Source: Dyella sp. A6 | GTDB taxonomy: Bacteria; Pseudomonadota; Gammaproteobacteria; Xanthomonadales; Rhodanobacteraceae | Direction of reading: 5' to 3' | NCBI RefSeq assembly: GCF_036320485.1 | Contig: NZ_CP132911.1 | Span: 1,364,001 to 1,428,000 of the forward strand | DNA length: 64,000 bases | Shown here: piece by piece, positions 57,826 through 64,000 of the stretch | Position numbering within the stretch: position 1 is the stretch's first letter | Layout of the letters: every line of letters starts with the position of its first letter | Position numbers and translations under genes: made by a program | Notes under the pieces: model-generated | Database searches by the model: none | What the model was told of the DNA's origin: nothing | The model's input: only the letters and a program-made list of their open reading frames with translations

Positions 57826-58338
57826 CTAGCGGCCATAGGTCAGCGTGGCGCGGGCCTGGCCCAGCGCATGTCGGCGGATGGCTGCATCGGCTGTCGTCGC
57901 GCTGGCGCCGGATGGCAGCGGCAACACGTCGACGTCGAGTGCGTACACAGTGAATACGTAGTGATGGGGTGCGTCGCCCGTCGGTGGGCAGGGGCCGCCC
58001 CAGCCAACAGGGCCGAAGTCGTTGTGCGACGAGCGCGACGCGGCCGGTACGGGTGCTCCGGACGACAGCCCATGCAGGCTACGGGGCAGGTCGAACACCA
58101 CCCAGTGCCACCAGCCGGCGCCGCCGGCATCCGGGTCGTGGACGGTGATGGCAAAGCTGCGGGTCGCCGCTGGTGCACCGGTCCAGCGCATCGCCGGCCG
58201 CTGGTTGTCGCCGTGGCAGCCGGCACCGTCGAAGCTGTTGCGGACAGTCAGTGGACCTTTCACCTGCAGGTGAAAGCCGTGGGCATGGGCCTGGCCGGCA
58301 AGGACGGTGGCGAATGTCAGTGCTAACAATCGCAGCAT
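57826..58338 (-). CDS. Secreted YbhB/YbcL-family (PEBP-like) protein
   Basis: A 170-residue exported protein of the phosphatidylethanolamine-binding/Raf-kinase-inhibitor-like family. A signal peptide (about residues 1-19, ending GQAHAH) is followed by the PEBP core with RNSFDGAGCHGDNQRP, DPDAGGAGWWHWVV (residues about 69-82) and GPCPPTGDAPHHYVFTVYAL, the ligand-binding pocket. Function in bacteria is unclear. It lies between aguA and aguB in the same direction with small gaps (81 and 52 bp), so it is probably part of the same transcript. Confidence 0.92.
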   Translation of the reverse strand: MLRLLALTFATVLAGQAHAHGFHLQVKGPLTVRNSFDGAGCHGDNQRPAMRWTGAPAATRSFAITVHDPDAGGAGWWHWVVFDLPRSLHGLSSGAPVPAASRSSHNDFGPVGWGGPCPPTGDAPHHYVFTVYALDVDVLPLPSGASATTADAAIRRHALGQARATLTYGR

Positions 58339-58390
58339 GCTCGGGTTCCTTCGTGCATGGAAGGCCGACCCGGGCAGGGGCCGGCGTGGT

Positions 58391-59431
58391 TCAGTCCGCC
58401 AGTCCGGCGGGCAACTGCATGGTGATGCAGTGCAGGCTGCCGTTCTGCCAGATCAGCGGGCGGCAGGGCACCTGGACCACCTCGCGGCCCGGATGGGCCT
58501 CGCCGATGATGCGCGCGGCTTCGTCGTCTGCCGCGTCGCCATAGGCGGGCACCAGTACGGCACCGTTGACGATCAGGTAGTTGGCGTAGGATGCCGCCAG
58601 ACGCCGGCCCTGATCGAGGATCGGCTGCGCCCAGGGCAAGGGATGCAGCGTGTAGGGCTGGCCGTCGCGGGTGCGCAGCGCGGCCAGCTCGTCGGCCATG
58701 TGCTGCAGCTCGGTATGGTGCGGATCGCTGGCGTCGTCGCAGGCCTGGAACACGATGTGCTTGGCGGGGGCGAAGCGGGCGAGGGTGTCGATGTGGGCGT
58801 CGGTGTCGTCGCCCTCCAGGTAGCCGTAGTCGAGCCACAGGATGCGTCCGGCATGCAGCCCGTCGAGCAGGATGGCGTCCATCGCTTCGCGGGTCTGTTC
58901 GGGATGCCGCTGGTGCAGGCAGCGCCAGGTGGTCAGCACGGTGCCTGCGCCATCGCTTTCGATGCCGCCGCCTTCCAGTGCCCAGTCGATGCGCCGGTGC
59001 GAGGCCTGGCCGAACACGCCTTCGCGCACCAGGCCGGCGATCAGTGCGTCGTCGCGCTCGGCGCCGAACTTGCCGCCCCAGCCGGTGAAGCGGAAGTCGG
59101 TGAGCTGGAACAGGCCGTCGTCGTCGGTCAGCGTGATCGGGCCGGAGTCACGCAGCCAGGTGTCATCGTAGGGCTGCTGGACGAAGCGGATGCGCGCGGT
59201 ATCGACGCCAGCTTCCTGCAGCAGGGTCCGGGCCTGTGCATGCACGGGGTCATCGGCCACCACGATGACCAGCGCCTCGAAGCGCACGATGGCGGCCGCC
59301 AGTGCCACATAGGTGGTTTCCACCTCGCCCAGTCGCTCGGCCCAGTCGGTGCCGGCATGCGGCCAGGCGATCAGGACGGCGGATTGCGGCTCCCATTCGG
59401 CGGGCAGGCGCAGGGAAGGTAGGGCGGTCAT
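58391..59431 (-). CDS. aguA: Agmatine deiminase
   Basis: Converts agmatine to N-carbamoylputrescine and ammonia; first step of a two-step route to putrescine completed by AguB. The 346-residue guanidine-modifying enzyme has the N-terminal block LPAEWEPQSAVLIAWPHAGTDW and a C-terminal nucleophile Cys335 (GSLHCITMQLP), with EGGGIESDG, containing the substrate-binding Glu and Asp, midway. The start at 59431 fits the family. It leads the aguA-PEBP-aguB transcript. Confidence 0.95.
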   Translation of the reverse strand: MTALPSLRLPAEWEPQSAVLIAWPHAGTDWAERLGEVETTYVALAAAIVRFEALVIVVADDPVHAQARTLLQEAGVDTARIRFVQQPYDDTWLRDSGPITLTDDDGLFQLTDFRFTGWGGKFGAERDDALIAGLVREGVFGQASHRRIDWALEGGGIESDGAGTVLTTWRCLHQRHPEQTREAMDAILLDGLHAGRILWLDYGYLEGDDTDAHIDTLARFAPAKHIVFQACDDASDPHHTELQHMADELAALRTRDGQPYTLHPLPWAQPILDQGRRLAASYANYLIVNGAVLVPAYGDAADDEAARIIGEAHPGREVVQVPCRPLIWQNGSLHCITMQLPAGLAD

Positions 59432-59570
59432 GCGTGCACTCGTGTCGGGTTGGCCCGGAAGGGCGAAAGCGCACAGTGTATAAGCCCCGGACCGGCTACG
59501 CTTGGTTTCGGCGCACAGCGAAACGCCCGGCGCGTGCCGGGCGTTGTATGCGGGGCTATCCCGGCTGCGG

Positions 59571-59918
59571 TCAGTGCACGCGGTTGGGGTGCAGGTTGTT
59601 GCCGGCCGGCGTGTTCAGCACGGAATGGATCACGCGGTTGCGCTGGAAGTAGACGATGAACCGCGGGTACTCCCAGCGGTTGATCACCGGGTGCAGGCGG
59701 GTGTCGCCGCCGCGCGGCTGCAGCTTGCGCAGCGGGGCGCCGTAGCGCTTTTCCACCTGGACCATGGTGAGCCCGCGCTCCGGCAGGTGCATGCTTTTTT
59801 CCTGATGCACCCGCTGGATGAGCAGGTTGTCGCCGCGGGTGGTCTGCGGCGCGGCAAGGCAGCTCGCACTCAGGACGAATGCTGCTAGCAAGGGCAGGCT
59901 GAAACGGTACTTGAACAT
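59571..59918 (-). CDS. Secreted hypothetical protein, SmpA/OmlA-like design
   Basis: A 115-residue protein with a cleavable signal peptide (about residues 1-23, ending SASCLAAP). The Cys in ASCLAAP could also be a lipobox variant. The mature part has a predicted helix followed by a beta-hairpin, with VEKRYGAPLRKLQPRGG (about residues 54-70) and PRFIVYFQRNRVIHSVL (about 86-102). The latter pattern (turn followed by Y/FxxxRxVxxV) resembles BamE/SmpA-like domains. No operon partner. Function unknown. Confidence 0.75.
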   Translation of the reverse strand: MFKYRFSLPLLAAFVLSASCLAAPQTTRGDNLLIQRVHQEKSMHLPERGLTMVQVEKRYGAPLRKLQPRGGDTRLHPVINRWEYPRFIVYFQRNRVIHSVLNTPAGNNLHPNRVH

Positions 59919-60052
59919 GGTCCCCTCTCCGCACAAGGCGATACCGTTCCGTTTTAGCAGAACCACGGGCGCCGATCCACGGGCAGGCGCAGCGGATGTG
60001 ATGCCCGCAACCGTTATCATGCACGGCCGACCACCTGCCTGAAGTGTCCCGA

Positions 60053-61948
<1,896 letters not shown>

Positions 61949-61957
61949 GGTCGAACG

Positions 61958-62881
61958 ATGAGCGATTCCGACGATCGTCCGCTGGAAGTCTGGTTGCCCG
62001 CGCTGGAGCGGTTCAGTCCCGCGCATCCGCTACAGGCGCTGCTGGCACGTGCCGACCGGCTGGACAACGGCCCGGCCGGCTACATGCAGGGTCTGGACGG
62101 CTATTTCGAGGCCGGGGTGTCGCCGCTGCCGGTCGCTGCGCTGACCCGAGAACTTCTGGCAAGCGATGCCGGCACCGCGACCTGGCTGTGTGCCGATCCT
62201 GCCTGGGTGCAGCCGGACATGAGCGGTGCCCGACTGCTCGCCTGCGGCCGCATGCCGTTGAGCATGGACGAGGCGGTTGCGTTCGCCGATGCGCTGCAGC
62301 CGGTGTTCGAGGAAGCCGGTATGCGGCTGGAGGTCTCGACGGCGGACCGGTGGCACGTGCGGCTGCCGCAGGGCCTCGATCTGCCGGTTTTTGCGTCGCC
62401 CGAGCAGGCGCTTGGCGAAGACCTTTACACGCACTTGCCGCAGGGAAGTGAGGGGCGGCGCTGGCGCGTGTTGTTCAACGAAGCGCAGGTACTGCTGCAC
62501 CAGCACCCGCTGCAATCCGTGCGCGCAGCCCATGGTTTGCCGCCAGTGAACAGCCTGTGGCTGTGGGGGGCGGGCGTGTTGCCCGCACGGGTGCGCACGT
62601 CGCTTGCCGGCGTGATCGGCGACGACCTGCTGCTGCAGTCGCTGGCCAAGCAGGCGGGAGTGCCGCATGCCGGGCGCACGCCGGAAGCGCTGGCGGCGGC
62701 AGCTGCCGGCTGGCTGGTCGACCTGCAGGATCTGCCGGTCGACGAGATCGCCAGCGGCATGGCTACTGCGTTGCAGGCACAGGCACGGCGCCAGCCGGTC
62801 CGGCTGGCCTTCGCCAGTGGCGAGCGCTGGCTGCACCGCCCCTCGCATCGGCTGCGCTTCTGGCGCAGGACGCGTCAGTGA
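61958..62881 (+). CDS. COG4255-like protein of unknown function
   Basis: A 307-residue cytoplasmic protein. Relatives in Lysobacterales are often labelled phosphoglycerate mutase, but no PGM active-site motif is visible. Features: WLPALERFSPAHPLQALLARAD near the N-terminus, an aromatic PVNSLWLWGAGVLPAR stretch (about residues 188-204), and a C-terminal basic tail (SHRLRFWRRTRQ). It starts nine bases after yheS and its stop overlaps the recJ GTG (GTGA), so it is coupled to recJ. I cannot assign a function; the recJ coupling suggests a DNA-repair-linked or simply co-expressed role. Confidence 0.75.
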   Translation: MSDSDDRPLEVWLPALERFSPAHPLQALLARADRLDNGPAGYMQGLDGYFEAGVSPLPVAALTRELLASDAGTATWLCADPAWVQPDMSGARLLACGRMPLSMDEAVAFADALQPVFEEAGMRLEVSTADRWHVRLPQGLDLPVFASPEQALGEDLYTHLPQGSEGRRWRVLFNEAQVLLHQHPLQSVRAAHGLPPVNSLWLWGAGVLPARVRTSLAGVIGDDLLLQSLAKQAGVPHAGRTPEALAAAAAGWLVDLQDLPVDEIASGMATALQAQARRQPVRLAFASGERWLHRPSHRLRFWRRTRQ

Positions 62882-64000
62882 GCGCTGATGGTGTGTGCCA
62901 GATTGCTCTGCAGCATCGTGCCGCGCAGGGCTCACCGAAGAACTGGCCGCACGATGTGCACCCGGTGCTGCAGCGGGTTTATGCCGCTCGTGGCGTGCTG
63001 AACCCCATCGACGCCGAGCACCGGTTGCAGCGACTGCTTCCGCCGGACACGCTGGGCGGTCTGGCAACGGCGGTCGAACTGCTTGCCGAGGCGATCCGGC
63101 TGGATCATTCGATCGTGATTGCCGGCGATTACGACTGCGACGGCGCCACGGGCGCGGCGGTGGCCGTGCGTGGCCTGCGCATGCTGGGCGCGCGACGGGT
63201 GGCCTATGCGATTCCCAATCGCTTCGTGCACGGTTACGGCCTGACGCCTGAGCTGGTCGCCTCGCTGCAGCCGGCACCCGACCTGATCGTCACCGTCGAC
63301 AACGGCGTGGCCAGCGTGGCGGGCGTGGCGGCGGCGAAGGCGCGGGGTATCCGGGTCATCGTCACCGACCATCACTTGCCCGGTGAGCAGTTGCCTGCCG
63401 CCGATGCGCTGGTGAATCCGAACCTGGCCGGCGATGGCTTTCCGAGCAAGGCGCTGGCCGGCGTGGGGGTGATGTTCTACCTGCTGCTGGCGCTGCGGGC
63501 GAAGCTGTACCCGGGTGGCTCCGCGGATCGCAGCGATCGGCCGCAGCAAGGCCGGCCCGATCTTTCCACCTTGCTCGACCTGGTCGCGCTGGGCACCGTG
63601 GCCGACCTGGTGCCGTTGGACTTCAACAACCGCGTGCTGGTGGCGGCAGGCCTGCGTCGTATTCGCGCGGGGCGTGCCTGCGCCGGGGTGACGGCGCTGG
63701 TCGAGGCGGGCAAGCGCAGCCTGGCGACCCTGTGTGCCAGCGATCTCGGCTTCGTGGTCGGGCCGCGGCTCAATGCAGCGGGGCGGCTGGAGGACATGCG
63801 GCTGGGCGTGGAGTGCCTGCTCACGGATGACCCGGTCCAGGCCCGTCGCCATGCCGCGCAGCTGAGCACGATCAACCAGGAGCGGCGCGATCTGCAGGCG
63901 GCGATGGTGGCCGAGGCGGAATCGATGGTGGCTGGAACCACCTCTACCGATGCGGTCGGGGTGGCCTTGTACGAGCCTGCCTGGCACGCCGGGGTGGTGG
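62878..64000 (+). CDS. recJ: Single-stranded-DNA-specific exonuclease RecJ (3' end off the window)
   Basis: 5'-3' single-strand exonuclease of the RecF pathway and base-excision/mismatch repair. The DHH-superfamily core is clear: DYDCDGATG (motif I), IVTVDNGVAS (motif II), VTDHHLPG (motif III, DHH) and ALGTVADLVPL (motif IV), and the DHHA1-side GPRLNAAGRLEDM appears before the edge. The GTG at 62878 overlaps the preceding stop (GTGA). The last 374 codons or so of the normal protein are mostly present except the C-terminal OB-fold part, which lies beyond the window. Confidence 0.95.
   Translation, partial: MSADGVCQIALQHRAAQGSPKNWPHDVHPVLQRVYAARGVLNPIDAEHRLQRLLPPDTLGGLATAVELLAEAIRLDHSIVIAGDYDCDGATGAAVAVRGLRMLGARRVAYAIPNRFVHGYGLTPELVASLQPAPDLIVTVDNGVASVAGVAAAKARGIRVIVTDHHLPGEQLPAADALVNPNLAGDGFPSKALAGVGVMFYLLLALRAKLYPGGSADRSDRPQQGRPDLSTLLDLVALGTVADLVPLDFNNRVLVAAGLRRIRAGRACAGVTALVEAGKRSLATLCASDLGFVVGPRLNAAGRLEDMRLGVECLLTDDPVQARRHAAQLSTINQERRDLQAAMVAEAESMVAGTTSTDAVGVALYEPAWHAGVV

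Overview
The window is about 64 kb of high-GC (roughly two-thirds G+C by eye) gammaproteobacterial chromosome. Protein make-up and gene order (orn, folP, glmM, tpiA, secG, tRNA-Leu; rne divergent from rluC; a COG4255-like gene overlapping recJ) suggest the order Lysobacterales (Xanthomonadales), most likely a Rhodanobacter/Dyella/Luteibacter-like member of the Rhodanobacteraceae. This is inferred from family knowledge; no search was run.

Layout. 1-7.2 kb: an Ada-AlkA alkylation-repair fusion (cut by the left edge), soxR with a perfect 18-bp sox box driving an uncharacterised divergent gene, chromate transporter chrA, a TPR membrane-anchored protein and a solitary hutU. 7.2-11.2 kb is an accessory island: a complete IS3-family element with a candidate 4-bp target duplication, a lower-GC three-gene operon with overlapping start/stop codons (ParA-like ATPase plus two unrecognised helical proteins), a pair of 17-bp direct repeats and a collapsed RAYT transposase relic. 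11.2-35.5 kb is ordinary chromosome: DUF4124, DUF2058 and HAD proteins, dienelactone hydrolase, a secreted S33-like peptidase divergent from a MocR-type regulator whose PLP lysine is replaced by arginine, a flavin-dependent halogenase, two MFS transporters, dbpA, ligA-epmA, a VOC protein, aqpZ, a haem-oxygenase-like enzyme and a PAS-GGDEF-EAL protein.

35.5-44.1 kb is housekeeping: sbcB, orn, folP, glmM, a 2-oxoglutarate/Fe(II) oxygenase, an SDR, tpiA, secG and tRNA-Leu(GAG). 44.1-47.7 kb is a decayed IS21 element (intact istB, istA with an amber codon and a missing 5' end) abutted by a complete IS3-family element. 48.2-64 kb holds a GacA/UvrY-type response regulator, rne with a long 12-bp tandem repeat in its disordered tail, rluC, phhB, nfuA, two small cytochromes c, a TraB-family membrane protein, aguB and aguA (putrescine from agmatine) with a secreted PEBP protein between them, a YheS-type ABC-F protein, a COG4255-like protein and recJ (cut by the right edge).

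The strongest candidate for something undescribed is the ParA plus two-protein operon at 8617-10696 inside the mobile island. The sox-box-controlled orphan gene and the lysine-less MocR regulator are the next most interesting. No CRISPR array, prophage, riboswitch or rRNA was seen.
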